Of a stretch of DNA of 64,000 bases, positions 41,070 to 50,842 are shown piece after piece. The notes under the pieces were generated by a model. That model did no database searches. It was not told the origin of the DNA and saw only the letters and a list, made by a program, of their open reading frames with translations. This stretch comes from Tritrichomonas musculus (lineage: Eukaryota; Parabasalia; Tritrichomonadida; Tritrichomonadidae), in contig JAPFFF010000049.1 in assembly GCA_039105265.1 (NCBI GenBank), forward strand, positions 1,075,501 through 1,139,500, in the 5' to 3' direction. Numbering within the stretch: the first letter of the stretch is position 1; each line of letters starts with the position of its first letter. The position numbers were made by a program, and so were the translations under genes.

Positions 41070-41157
41070 TGAGGCCCAAGCGAGGGTGTACCTGAGCTTG
41101 GTGGCGAAGCGTGTAGGATGGGATGAAGTATGAATCCCAGCCTATACTTAACTACTG
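41070..41157 (+). ncRNA. GC-richer segment with stem-loops (structured RNA candidate)
   Basis: In an AT-rich setting this stretch contains two clean hairpins: CCAAGC (41076-41081) with GCTTGG (41096-41101), and GGGAT (41120-41124) with ATCCC (41134-41138). An alternative pairing AAGTAT/ATACTT overlaps the second. No known RNA family is recognised. It could be an untranslated regulatory structure, an element-end structure or an RNA gene. Confidence 0.3.
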
Positions 41158-41179
41158 AAGAAGTGAAGTCGAATTTGAT

Positions 41180-42544
41180 TTGAATGTTCCTTTTGATGAT
41201 TTGCTCGCATTACAAGCATTTGATTTATTCCCTAACGGAATCATTGGTGATTTATCAATTCGTTTTCAAGTCAGTCCAGCTGGTCTTGTTTGGGCAGTAT
41301 TAGACCCTTACACAGTTGCTGAAGCAAAAGTATTTCTTGAAGACAATGATTCAATATCGATGGAAGAATTAAACAGACTAAAGGAAATCAAGGCACGAGG
41401 ACACCTCAAACATCAATTCACACAAATCGGTAATCAAGCTGTGATTCCAGGACCTGGAGACAATCCAGACCCACCATCACCTGAACCAACACCAACGAAA
41501 TATCAATTGAAGTATGAAGTTAGAGAACAATACGTATCTGCATCTGGAGGTGATTTCGATGAACTGATTGAAAATTGTTCATTAATATTTAGCTTTACTG
41601 ATGATGAATTTACTGAACTTGGAATTGAAAAGACTGATGATAATAAAGCAATTTGTCAAGCCCATTATACCAAAGAACATGGTAAATTACCTCAACCATC
41701 ACATGCAGGTCATGTTTACGTTAACTTTGTATCTAAAACTGAAGCCAACAAGTTGATGAGCGCTCATTATTCAAAACAAACAGCGACATTAACTGTTAAT
41801 CGAATGACAATCATGGCTTGTAAATCTAATATGCAAGGCTTTGGTGTTTGTGAAGCTACAAGACAAGGAATTGAAGACATTTTAAGACAAGGTTTAATCA
41901 TTCCTTCACAAAAAGTTGATTATCATGCTTTCCCAATCGCTCCAGCAGCAAACGGAATCAAGTCAACATTGAATATCCCATTAATCAATGCAACTAATTT
42001 ATCAATCATGTTTCCAAAGCATCATAATGATTTAACTGTCTTTGAAAACCCAGTTTATCAAAACTGTTTCTTGAATATTGGTGGAAAGAACTTCCCAGAC
42101 GAAAACGTTTCAACTATTGGTGCACGATTCTTTGAGAATCAATTAACGGCTGGTGATTTAGATGCAATCACTCTTTCATGCACAAAGGAATTTGAAGACT
42201 CAATGACAATGCCAAAGAATGACGCGAACGGTAAACGATACAACAACACAATCAGTGATGCAACATCATTTGTATTCAACATTCAAACTGAACGAGCAAG
42301 CGCAGGATATACATTCGACGGCTTAGATTCAGGTTTCGGAAACGTTCAGATACAAGTCAATGGAATGCCTATATATACTGGAGATGATGATACATATTAC
42401 AATGTTGTTGAGCCAGATGGAACCATTCATCATCCATGCCCGACCCAGTTGTTCATCACTCGCGACACCTATTTCCATTTATCTCTTGACGGATTGGTTT
42501 ACGTTGATGATGAAACACCAAAAGGAAGTCAAGCAAATGAATAA
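41180..42544 (+). CDS. Major capsid protein relative (element B)
   Basis: Carries the capsid signature seen in element A: ALQAFDLFPNGIIGDLSIRF corresponds to LPLSNIKYLPAFAG-KIELRLFF. Other parts: a Pro-rich loop (PDPPSPEPTPTKYQ) near residue 99, a beta-rich later domain (MTIMACKSNMQGFGVCEATR; NGMPIYTGDDDTYYNVVEPDG) and an ending DTYFHLSLDGLVYVDDETP. No ATG lies at the top of the frame. Homology to the double-jelly-roll capsid family is inferred from this motif and from position next to the integrase. Confidence 0.7.
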   Translation: MNVPFDDLLALQAFDLFPNGIIGDLSIRFQVSPAGLVWAVLDPYTVAEAKVFLEDNDSISMEELNRLKEIKARGHLKHQFTQIGNQAVIPGPGDNPDPPSPEPTPTKYQLKYEVREQYVSASGGDFDELIENCSLIFSFTDDEFTELGIEKTDDNKAICQAHYTKEHGKLPQPSHAGHVYVNFVSKTEANKLMSAHYSKQTATLTVNRMTIMACKSNMQGFGVCEATRQGIEDILRQGLIIPSQKVDYHAFPIAPAANGIKSTLNIPLINATNLSIMFPKHHNDLTVFENPVYQNCFLNIGGKNFPDENVSTIGARFFENQLTAGDLDAITLSCTKEFEDSMTMPKNDANGKRYNNTISDATSFVFNIQTERASAGYTFDGLDSGFGNVQIQVNGMPIYTGDDDTYYNVVEPDGTIHHPCPTQLFITRDTYFHLSLDGLVYVDDETPKGSQANE

Positions 42545-42632
42545 ATGAATTGATTTTCATTAAATAATCATTTTGCTTTGCAAAAGGGAACAGAGTTCCT
42601 TCATTAATGAATGCTTTATTTTTGCGATTCAA

Positions 42633-43751
42633 ATGAATGAATACATCGAAGATGCAGCGAGTACACGCAGCTACAAAGAATCAATCAACTATCCTTTCAA
42701 ATCTAAATACAAATACATCAAAGACACAAACATTAAAACCGAGCCCTATATTAAGGATTACCAATTGAAGACAGTAAAGAAACTATCAAAACCTGACTTC
42801 TCATTTGAACCGTATGCGTACGAAATTGATATAATGTTTGCATTAAATAAAGCTTATTTAGTAATAATCAATGTAAACACCAAATACCTAATTGTTGAAC
42901 CAATTGATTACAAGTCTGAGTATTATGTAATCAAAGTAATTGATAAACTAGTCAATAAAAGAAATATCAGAATTGAAACAATTAAATGTGATGGTGAAAA
43001 GGCTTTTATATCAAATGCATTCAAAAGTTATTGCAACGGTGAAGAGCAAAGATATCAATTAGACAAACACACAATTAAATTCAAAGCACCAAACAAAATA
43101 AAGTTAATCATTGATGATTCACCTTTCACGAATGCACATAAATGTGTTGATGCAGTAATCAGAACATTACGAAATGCTTTCGGTCAATCACAACAACGAA
43201 TGACAAACAATGTATTGATACAACAAACGGTTGAATGGTACAATAACACGCCTCATGCATCTCTTCGTTTATTGAATCCTTTATACACATCATTTGACGA
43301 AGAAACTGATGAATACCTTGACAAACGGCAATCAAAATACATTTATCTAACACCTCAACAGATGCAAGACGACCGCGACCTTGAATGGCAATATATAAGA
43401 GCGAAATCAATGCAATTGAAAGAGATTCAACAAAAACAAAGATTTAAAGGTCTTCTGTCATACAAACCCAAAAATATAATACTCATTCACACCGATTACG
43501 GAAAAACAGAAAAGAAACATGAAAAGCGACGAAGAGTGTTCAATGAACTCGCTGAATTCATTTGCTATGAGTCTGGAAACGTTAAATGTAAACTATTAAA
43601 TCCTTTGCGTCAAACTAACAAAACACTGAAGAATAAAACAATAATAACTGTACCAATCATGTACACAAAATATGTTTGTTCATCAATAGATGATTTGAAT
43701 GATGATTATAAAATATTCTTTTTGGCTTATAAAACGCAAAATGAAAGCTAA
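42633..43751 (+). CDS. Polinton integrase (element B)
   Basis: A 372-aa rve-type integrase from ATG 42633 (MNEYIEDAASTRSYKES). The core shows YEIDIMFALNKAYLVIINVN (first Asp about residue 67) and ETIKCDGEKAFISNAF (about 117-132), then AHKCVDAVIRTLRNAF and VEWYNNTPHASLRLLNPLYT, the usual Polinton/retroviral order. The C-terminal region (KPKNIILIHTDYGKTEKKHEKR) is the SH3-like part. It is only distantly similar to the element A integrase. A T-rich phrase GCTTTATTTTTGCGATTCAA precedes the start. Confidence 0.85.
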   Translation: MNEYIEDAASTRSYKESINYPFKSKYKYIKDTNIKTEPYIKDYQLKTVKKLSKPDFSFEPYAYEIDIMFALNKAYLVIINVNTKYLIVEPIDYKSEYYVIKVIDKLVNKRNIRIETIKCDGEKAFISNAFKSYCNGEEQRYQLDKHTIKFKAPNKIKLIIDDSPFTNAHKCVDAVIRTLRNAFGQSQQRMTNNVLIQQTVEWYNNTPHASLRLLNPLYTSFDEETDEYLDKRQSKYIYLTPQQMQDDRDLEWQYIRAKSMQLKEIQQKQRFKGLLSYKPKNIILIHTDYGKTEKKHEKRRRVFNELAEFICYESGNVKCKLLNPLRQTNKTLKNKTIITVPIMYTKYVCSSIDDLNDDYKIFFLAYKTQNES

Positions 43752-44091
43752 ACAAAACACAACTAAACGATACTATCACACACAATCAAAAGATTTTATT
43801 CTTCCTGATGATTTCGTTTATAGTCGCAACAAGAAGTACATTGTTGTTCAGTATTGTGGGGCTGTTGTCAATCAACATATTGTTGGTGATTTGATGGTTC
43901 ATTCAGATATCGTTGAATTCATGCCTTTCTGCGACCATTTCATAATGCTTGCCAACAGAAGACAAACGAAATACAGGAAATATGAGTGTCTGAACAACAC
44001 AAAAAAAGAATATCATTTATGGTTTACAGACATGAAAGGAAACGTTATTGAACCTGAATCATTTTTATTCAGTTGCTTATTAATTTATTGA
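43741..44091 (+). CDS. Small capsid (penton-like) candidate, element B
   Basis: A 116-aa protein from ATG 43741, overlapping the integrase end by a few bases. MHSDIVEFMPF-like beta strands and the ending WFTDMKGNVIEPESFLFSCL fit the C-terminal strand pair of Polinton/virophage pentons (D-x-x-G-x-x-I/V-x-P/L then a final hydrophobic strand). The N-terminal part (SKDFILPDDFVYSRNKKYIV) resembles capsid-like starts. It is shorter than typical pentons. Assignment is by motif style. Confidence 0.5.
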   Translation: MKAKQNTTKRYYHTQSKDFILPDDFVYSRNKKYIVVQYCGAVVNQHIVGDLMVHSDIVEFMPFCDHFIMLANRRQTKYRKYECLNNTKKEYHLWFTDMKGNVIEPESFLFSCLLIY

Positions 44092-44098
44092 ATTCAAA

Positions 44099-44629
44099 AT
44101 GAATAACAATCATTCGCCTCCAGTGTTTGATGCTTTTTTTGGTCCTTCATCATATAAACCACCTGAATACTATCCAAACACACCAAAATTCGTTAACATC
44201 ACTGAAGGACCACCCCCGACATGTGATTATTATATTCCTCGCAAATTCAGAAACATAAGAAGCCCGCCACCAACATTTAAACAACATCCTGCACTCGAAA
44301 GAAGAGTTCGAATAAGAGAGAAGTTATTTGAGCAATTACAAGAATACCCAATATATGAAGTATATGCCAAAGAAAAACAAAGACAAGTTGATTCAATAAA
44401 AGCTAAACAACGAATCAACAGAATCAAATCATCATTCATTCAACAACCAAACCCTCCTTCACCGTCGATGATTTGGAATGATTCGAGATATTGGAATCAA
44501 TTGAGAAACACCGATGAATCACTTGATAAAACTGAAATCACTTCGTTTGATGCTGATTTGAGTCCAACACGTAGACTCAACACATCCAAACATCGAAGAC
44601 CAAAACGCAAAATGAGTGAACAAAAATAA
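44099..44629 (+). CDS. Pro/Arg-rich basic hypothetical protein
   Basis: A 176-aa protein, 7 bp after the previous gene. It is rich in Pro, Arg and Asn (SYKPPEYYPNTPKF, RSPPPTFKQHPALERR), with a likely helix (VRIREKLFEQLQEYPIYEVY) and a strongly basic tail (SKHRRPKRKMSEQK). It looks like a nucleic-acid-binding or virion-core protein by composition; no family recognised. Confidence 0.6.
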   Translation: MNNNHSPPVFDAFFGPSSYKPPEYYPNTPKFVNITEGPPPTCDYYIPRKFRNIRSPPPTFKQHPALERRVRIREKLFEQLQEYPIYEVYAKEKQRQVDSIKAKQRINRIKSSFIQQPNPPSPSMIWNDSRYWNQLRNTDESLDKTEITSFDADLSPTRRLNTSKHRRPKRKMSEQK

Positions 44630-44682
44630 AAGCAATCAACATGATTCAATGAATATCATTTCATTTATTTTTATTCTCTGAT

Positions 44683-47244
44683 TCATGCTTCTTCTTGAAA
44701 TATATCAATATCGTATCTGTTTACATTACTTAATTGGTCTTTCTTCTGTGCATTTAGTTTTTCCTTATATTCGAGATATCCACATTGCTGACCATAGATT
44801 TTATCAATCAAGTTATTGATTATTCGATTATATTCTTCTTTATTTTCTCTTATCTCTTCTGTAGGTATTTCAGCAGCTAATTGAGTCTTTTCAGCCAGTT
44901 TTTGGGGTCTCTGCTTGTCATTCATACTGACATTTACTAAGTATGATAGTATCAATGATTCCATTGATTGAATGAAAGCGATTGGCATTCCTTCCCAAGC
45001 ACTTCTATTAGGATTGAATTCACCGCTTTCAAAGTTAATGACCTTTGACAAATTATTGATGAATGTTGTCATTCGCTTACCAATCATTTGATTGTACTTT
45101 GATTTGTTGATTTTCTTCCATGCCAACCATTGAATGTAATTCATTGGCTGACCACCTTTTTCAATCTCTTTCTTGACATTGTTATCAAAGTATATACAAA
45201 ACAGTACATTTGATACTGAAAGGTACGAAATGATTCTTGTTAATGGTTTGAATTGTGGGAATAATTGCCAGAAGACTTTCCAAACCTTTGCGAAATAGCT
45301 TGACCAATATGATGAAGGGCTTAATCGTTTGCTGACTTTTGGCTTACCCAAACCGAGTTCATTGTGATAGAATTCTGTATATTTCTGGATGGTTTCATTT
45401 GGATTAATAATATATTCACCTTTCTCCCAATCTACGGAATCCTTTGATTTATTGAATTGTTCATTGAGCCAAACATTGAACGGCTTCGCTTTCCTTTCTA
45501 CAGCTGATTTGACAACTGTCTTCCATACTTTCTTATAAGGAGAAGCAAATACAAGTTTATATCCGTTTATGATTTGTGGCACTCCTTTCTTATCAACTAA
45601 TACAATATCATCAATCTTATCTCCGTTCAGGTCTGTTATTGCTTCACCATTTGGGTCCATAGCGTTTGTAGGAAGTAAGCGATATTTTGGCTTTCCGTCT
45701 TGGTCAAGATGTGTATGACAGTATATTGTTGCTTGGTCTCTGGTTGAGGCGGCAGGAATGTATTTGATTCTGTAATTACCATTAATGATTAAATCAAGGA
45801 AGTTTTGTTTATAGTATGTTGAACTCTTGGCGGGTGATTGAATGTTAAGGTTTGTGAAATCTCTATCGATGTTTTCAAGAACGGTTGGGGCATCTCTGTC
45901 CTCACGCTTACCTCTTACTGTTGCTGCTTTAGCATTTTTAATTAAAGCATTGATTTCATCATCAGATATTTTTTGTGCAAATGGATTTCCAGGTTTAAAT
46001 ATTTTTTGATTAAATTCAACTTTATCACCATCATCAATGAACTTGCCATGCTTCTTTGGTTTATTTGCTTGTTGAGCGTAATCAGTGAATGTTTGATTGA
46101 GGTCATCACCATCTTCTCTATCGAAAACAAATGACTTCGAAAAATCGTCTGCGTCTGACATGACTCTTTTAGATGCTGAAAAATTATTAACAACATCATC
46201 TGGTTTCACAAATGGGATTGGTTTCATTGATGGTGGTTTGATTGGTTGTATGACATCAGAGCCTTTGATAGGTTTTTTATTAATGATTGTGTCAAACACT
46301 CTGAAGAATGATGATAAGCCTGTAATTGATTTTTGTTCATTGGTTATATCAATGTTTCTCTTCATCTTGTCTCTAATAGTTTCAAGTGTTTGATGTAATG
46401 CATCAACGTTTTCCTTTGCTTGTTCATCAAGTTTGTTTTGTGGTTTCTTTGCTGCTTCATAACATCTTGGTAGTACATTGAGCCATGGTTGATTATAGCC
46501 TAATTGTTTGAGCAATTCAATGTCATCATCTACCAAATCATAAGGAGATAACAACAAGGCTGATAGGTTATCTTCCTCCTCTTCTTCTAATTCTGGGAAG
46601 TTAAATGATATTGATGGTAGTGAATCATCTTGCTCCAAAAAACTTGTATTCAGTAATTCATCAGAATCACTCGGAGTTATGCGTTTTCTTCTTGGTGTTC
46701 TTCGTTTACTGCTGTCAGGTGTTGGTTCATGTATACTTGTTCTCTTTCTTCTTCCTTTGGTGGCTTGTGGTGTTTGACTCTTTCGTGGTGGTTTGATGGG
46801 TGATGAACGAAAACCATCAGAGCTATAATTTAAATCATCGTTGACAACAATATTGAAGTAATTGATAATTGTATCAAGACTTTTTTTATCTGTTGTGTAC
46901 TCTTTTAAACTAAGGAATCGATTGCCTTTACTTTTAATACCTGCATTGATTTTGTTCATCAATGAAACAAATCGACGAAACTTGACTTTCATTTCACGAA
47001 TCTTTCCGACACTTCTTCCTGTATATTCATTGTTTTGTATCAAATACAACAAATTAATTAAATCATTGGGGTGTTCTAGTTTGTATGTACTGAGAAACGT
47101 GTTCTTAAAATAATCTATCGGGTCCTCTAGTTCTTCATCATCATCAGGTTTAGATACCTCACTATCAAATATAGTTTCATCATCAATATTACTCAAATCT
47201 AATTCAAAGCTATCAGATGAATTATTTTTATCTTGTTTTGACAT
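44683..47244 (-). CDS. 853-aa hypothetical protein with basic and acidic tracts
   Basis: Starts MSKQDKNNSSDSFELD at ATG 47244, which is 22 bp from the divergent fibre-like gene. An acidic N-terminus is followed by a helical segment (about 50-135), a basic Ser/Arg/Lys-rich stretch near 160-195 (KGRRKRTSIHEPTPDSSKRR), an acidic run EEEEED near 220, a helical region, and a C-terminal domain with KPFNVWLNEQFNKSKDSVDW and SYWSSYFAKVWKVFWQLFPQ. No catalytic motif is seen and no family recognised. The position and large size are compatible with an internal virion protein. Confidence 0.65.
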   Translation of the reverse strand: MSKQDKNNSSDSFELDLSNIDDETIFDSEVSKPDDDEELEDPIDYFKNTFLSTYKLEHPNDLINLLYLIQNNEYTGRSVGKIREMKVKFRRFVSLMNKINAGIKSKGNRFLSLKEYTTDKKSLDTIINYFNIVVNDDLNYSSDGFRSSPIKPPRKSQTPQATKGRRKRTSIHEPTPDSSKRRTPRRKRITPSDSDELLNTSFLEQDDSLPSISFNFPELEEEEEDNLSALLLSPYDLVDDDIELLKQLGYNQPWLNVLPRCYEAAKKPQNKLDEQAKENVDALHQTLETIRDKMKRNIDITNEQKSITGLSSFFRVFDTIINKKPIKGSDVIQPIKPPSMKPIPFVKPDDVVNNFSASKRVMSDADDFSKSFVFDREDGDDLNQTFTDYAQQANKPKKHGKFIDDGDKVEFNQKIFKPGNPFAQKISDDEINALIKNAKAATVRGKREDRDAPTVLENIDRDFTNLNIQSPAKSSTYYKQNFLDLIINGNYRIKYIPAASTRDQATIYCHTHLDQDGKPKYRLLPTNAMDPNGEAITDLNGDKIDDIVLVDKKGVPQIINGYKLVFASPYKKVWKTVVKSAVERKAKPFNVWLNEQFNKSKDSVDWEKGEYIINPNETIQKYTEFYHNELGLGKPKVSKRLSPSSYWSSYFAKVWKVFWQLFPQFKPLTRIISYLSVSNVLFCIYFDNNVKKEIEKGGQPMNYIQWLAWKKINKSKYNQMIGKRMTTFINNLSKVINFESGEFNPNRSAWEGMPIAFIQSMESLILSYLVNVSMNDKQRPQKLAEKTQLAAEIPTEEIRENKEEYNRIINNLIDKIYGQQCGYLEYKEKLNAQKKDQLSNVNRYDIDIFQEEA

Positions 47245-47266
47245 TGTTTAGTTTCTAATAAATTGA
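47245..47266. promoter_or_regulatory. 22-bp divergent promoter with TTTCTAATAAA
   Basis: The start codons of two divergent long genes are separated by only 22 bp (TGTTTAGTTTCTAATAAATT, then GA). The motif TTTCTAATAAA (47252-47262) differs by one base from TTTCTGATAAA in the equivalent position of element A. Confidence 0.5.
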
Positions 47267-50200
47267 ATGTTTACGATTGAGCAGAGCGGACACATAACAA
47301 AAACAAATACCATTGACGGATTGATTAACGAATACATTAAAAGATATGTCGATAATTATGTTATCAAAGGCGATTCATCGAACGGAAACGTAGGGATTCC
47401 AAACGGAAATGGAATCACTGAGGAACAATTGAATGAAGCTGTTAACGGATTGCGTGATTATGTTATCAACAATTACGCTTTATCAACTGATATACCTGAA
47501 CCTGTTGATTTAACGAATTATGCACTGAAGAGTGAAATACCAGAAGTACTCAAAAATAGTGAGTTACAATTGAACATAAAAGAACTATTACCAGACGAAA
47601 TGTTTCAGAAATTGATGGCTGAAGATGTTAAACCATTATCAGCTCAAGCATCAATGTGTTTAACAAGTATAGCAGCTAATGAAGGTCTTCAATCGGCTTT
47701 GGATGTTTGTGCCGAACGATATGTTCCAAAAGATGATTTGAAGAATTACATCACGAGAGATAATTTGAATGTATCAACTGAATACACAATTGAAATCAAG
47801 ACATATATGTTTCCTAATATAGGTCCAGTACCAGAAGAATATGAAGAAAACGGAATGGATACATCTCACGTTTTACCGTTCAAAGAAGGAACACATTTGG
47901 TTGGTTATAAATTTGACAATAGTGGTAATATATTCCATTTTGATATCAGATTCAAGACAAATGAATTATATGCTGATGATGAATATAACGTTAAACAACA
48001 TGAAGCTGAAGGATTTGAAAGTGAAGGTGAGTATTTTGAATTAGTGTGGGATGAAGTTAGTGGAGCAATTTATGATAGATATCAATACCTTCCAATAACA
48101 ATAACATTAGCAGAAACAGAAGAAAGATTAGCATTGAAGAGTGATATACCTGAACCAGTTGACTTGACACCGTATTATACTAGTGCACAAGCTGATGAGA
48201 AGTTTGTTGATGAGGATGAATTGGCTTATGAATTGGATAAGTATGAAACGAAAACAGTTGCAGAAGGAAAATATGCTTTGAAAAGTGAGATTCCAGAGAT
48301 TATTGAGGGTCAAACAACAATTCAATTCGAAATCGTCAATAATACAATTCCTGATTTGGATTACAACACATATCATGAACTGATTGAGCAATACGGGTTG
48401 GATATTGTTTCATCAAACAGTTTTTATACGGGTCATTATGTTCATGTAGACTATTCGTACAATGACGATGATGACGAACAACCCTCTCAGATAATGCGTA
48501 TCGAAGGAAGTGATTCAAGTATTTGGTTTTTGTATGACAGCCATGAATTAATCAATCCAGGAACTGGTGAAACACCAGAAATATTATCATGTTCAATAAC
48601 CAAAACTGTTGAACCAACAAACAAAAACATTTATTCAGCTAGATATGTGTCAAACAATTATGCTTTGAAGACGGATATACCAGAACCTGTTGACTTGACA
48701 CCATATTATTCTAGTGCACAAGCTGATGAGAAGTTTGTTGATGAAGATGAATTGGCTTATGAATTAGATAAGTATGCATTGAAAACAGATATACCAACAA
48801 TTCCATCTGATTTGGTTAATGAATCTGCATTGAGTACTGCATTATACGGAACTGAATTGAATATTGAATATCCGAATCCCGTTCGTGATTATATATTTGT
48901 AAAACCATACTTACCAGAAACCGATATACATGTGATATTTGATGTTAATTGGGGTTCTAACAAGGATTACATTAACAATATTCAACATTTTGATTTGATA
49001 TTCAAGCCTTATGAAAAATATATGAGAGGGTATAGAATGATGTTAGATAATGGATTATCTATTGTATGGTATGACCGTGGCGAATTTATGTTGTGTAATT
49101 CAAGTGGCAATACTCAATGGTTAATCAACGTCATTAAAGCACAAATCGAATCACCATTTATTAAAACTGCAAATGTTGTTGATGAAAATCCAGAACAAAT
49201 CACAATTCAATGTACACAGAATGAAAGTGGTTGTGTAGTTCCTGATGATGATATAAGAAGAGTATTCACAACCAAAAATATTATTGTAAAGTTCAAACGA
49301 AATGCTGATGATGCATCATATGAAGAAGTTGAATACGAATACAGTTTATATAAAAGTTTGAATATGATTTACAAATCAACCAGTGGTGAATTAATAAATA
49401 TTAATTATAATACCCATATTATCTCATTGAGAGCTGCGGATGATACATTGTCTAATATTTATGATGCATCTATCACATTAATCAGCAACCAACCTGTGAA
49501 CGATAATATGATTTCATCTGTGAAATATGTGAATGATAATTTTGCATTGAAGTCGAATGTCATAACAGAAGAACAACTAATAAAAAAATGTGCTATTGAT
49601 TGCGGACCGATTACAGAGGGCGGTGAAATATCAATTCATTATCTAAAACTTGAAGATAAGGTAATTAAACTGGAATACATAGTAGGTGATTATGCGCTAT
49701 GTTTGGAAATAAGAATATTATTCTATGATACAACTGGAAATCCTCATAACATTGTTCTTGTATTACATCAAAGAACTGTGTATTTCGACAATTTCAAATT
49801 CCCATTCTATTATGAAGACACTGTTGATATAACATCAGGAAGACCCCTGACATATAATTTCCCAATAGGCGGATATTCTTGGACAACTACTCAGGAATTA
49901 TTAGATGCTAAACAAATATATTCAAGATGCATCATGTCCCGAGGTTATTTAGCAAAATATAAGGCTGCTATTTACGGTGCACAATCAAACACAACAATCA
50001 CACATTACTCGCCGATTGAATCATCAATGAACTCTGTTAGTGATTTCGTTGTTGGTTCTCCTGTGTATATGACAGGTAAGGTTTACAAACATGTTGGTGA
50101 TGAATGGAAACCATCAACAGCAGATGATACAACTGATTGTATTTGTAGTGTCAAAACATCAGGAACATGGAAGGAGTATGTCGGTATATGTGTGAGAATC

Positions 50201-50428
50201 GATGACAAAAATAAATGTATCACATTTAGTTCACATGGTGATTATATGGTTCGCGTTAATGATTCATCATGTTATTCAATCGGTGATGAGGTGTTTATCG
50301 ATAATGAAGACAATAAGCTGAAAGTTCTTTCAGGAGAGACAGCGATAACATCAAAAATAAAACGCATGACTGTTGGAATCATTACAAGTATCATTGATGA
50401 AAGAACATTAGCTGTATTCAAAGAGTAA
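47267..50428 (+). CDS. Phage tail-fibre-like protein (1053 aa)
   Basis: Built of repeating modules. Short helical linkers of the type ALKSEIPEPVDLTNYA, close to the phage tail-fibre consensus, occur near residues 75-92, 285-330 and 464-505 (PYYTSAQADEKFVDEDELAY is nearly identical in two copies). They alternate with beta-rich domains of about 110-150 residues that begin with phrases such as TIEIKTYMFPN, TIQFEIVNNT and ITIQCTQNES. The C-terminal 150 residues form a different beta domain (GSPVYMTGKVYKHVGDEW; VGIITSIIDERTLAVFKE), as seen at tips of phage fibres. Probably a trimeric attachment fibre. It shares its linker module with the element A protein at 36790. Confidence 0.78.
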   Translation: MFTIEQSGHITKTNTIDGLINEYIKRYVDNYVIKGDSSNGNVGIPNGNGITEEQLNEAVNGLRDYVINNYALSTDIPEPVDLTNYALKSEIPEVLKNSELQLNIKELLPDEMFQKLMAEDVKPLSAQASMCLTSIAANEGLQSALDVCAERYVPKDDLKNYITRDNLNVSTEYTIEIKTYMFPNIGPVPEEYEENGMDTSHVLPFKEGTHLVGYKFDNSGNIFHFDIRFKTNELYADDEYNVKQHEAEGFESEGEYFELVWDEVSGAIYDRYQYLPITITLAETEERLALKSDIPEPVDLTPYYTSAQADEKFVDEDELAYELDKYETKTVAEGKYALKSEIPEIIEGQTTIQFEIVNNTIPDLDYNTYHELIEQYGLDIVSSNSFYTGHYVHVDYSYNDDDDEQPSQIMRIEGSDSSIWFLYDSHELINPGTGETPEILSCSITKTVEPTNKNIYSARYVSNNYALKTDIPEPVDLTPYYSSAQADEKFVDEDELAYELDKYALKTDIPTIPSDLVNESALSTALYGTELNIEYPNPVRDYIFVKPYLPETDIHVIFDVNWGSNKDYINNIQHFDLIFKPYEKYMRGYRMMLDNGLSIVWYDRGEFMLCNSSGNTQWLINVIKAQIESPFIKTANVVDENPEQITIQCTQNESGCVVPDDDIRRVFTTKNIIVKFKRNADDASYEEVEYEYSLYKSLNMIYKSTSGELININYNTHIISLRAADDTLSNIYDASITLISNQPVNDNMISSVKYVNDNFALKSNVITEEQLIKKCAIDCGPITEGGEISIHYLKLEDKVIKLEYIVGDYALCLEIRILFYDTTGNPHNIVLVLHQRTVYFDNFKFPFYYEDTVDITSGRPLTYNFPIGGYSWTTTQELLDAKQIYSRCIMSRGYLAKYKAAIYGAQSNTTITHYSPIESSMNSVSDFVVGSPVYMTGKVYKHVGDEWKPSTADDTTDCICSVKTSGTWKEYVGICVRIDDKNKCITFSSHGDYMVRVNDSSCYSIGDEVFIDNEDNKLKVLSGETAITSKIKRMTVGIITSIIDERTLAVFKE

Positions 50429-50627
50429 ATCAATTGATTGATTTTCATTTTATTTTTGTTCATTTATTTATTAATTCATGATTTCAATACATATCTGGTC
50501 AAAGAAGAATTTTTCATTCAAAAAGTTCTCGAAAAATTTTTCGCAAATATTGCTATAAATGTGTAAACCAATATAGTATATAACCATTTAAATATAAATC
50601 TGTAAATGAAAACTATTATTATACGGC

Positions 50628-50703
50628 AATGATATGGCATGATGGGTATTGCGTCTACAGAGACCTTGTAAAGGTGGTAGGTTCGATTCACATACATGAC
50701 ACT
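50628..50703 (+). other. tRNA-like sequence with A and B boxes
   Basis: TGGCATGATGGG (50635-50646) fits a pol III A box and GGTTCGATTCA (50680-50690) a B box, and the 45-base spacing equals that of a tRNA. The acceptor and T stems do not pair, so a functional tRNA is unlikely. A tRNA relic or an internal pol III promoter for a small RNA are options. Confidence 0.35.
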
Positions 50704-50842
50704 TTTCTGTATTATTTTATATATTATCCTAGAAAATGTAGAAAGCAACCGCTGGATTCGAAAGATAATAATATAAGAGAGGCAGAATGTACAACCCGTA
50801 TACATTAAAACAATTCATGAAAAAAAACTATTATAAATGGTT

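Larger units (their letters stand above)
40450..41179. other. Junction between the two Polintons
   Basis: About 730 bp holding two copies of a 40-bp direct repeat, one small minus ORF and a GC-richer stretch with stem-loops (each listed separately). The boundary of element A, of element B, or of both should lie here, but no inverted terminal repeat could be matched to the far ends. Confidence 0.5.

Noticed and set aside
50628-50703. A functional tRNA gene
   Set aside because: A-box and B-box fit, but the acceptor and T stems do not pair and no sensible anticodon loop forms.
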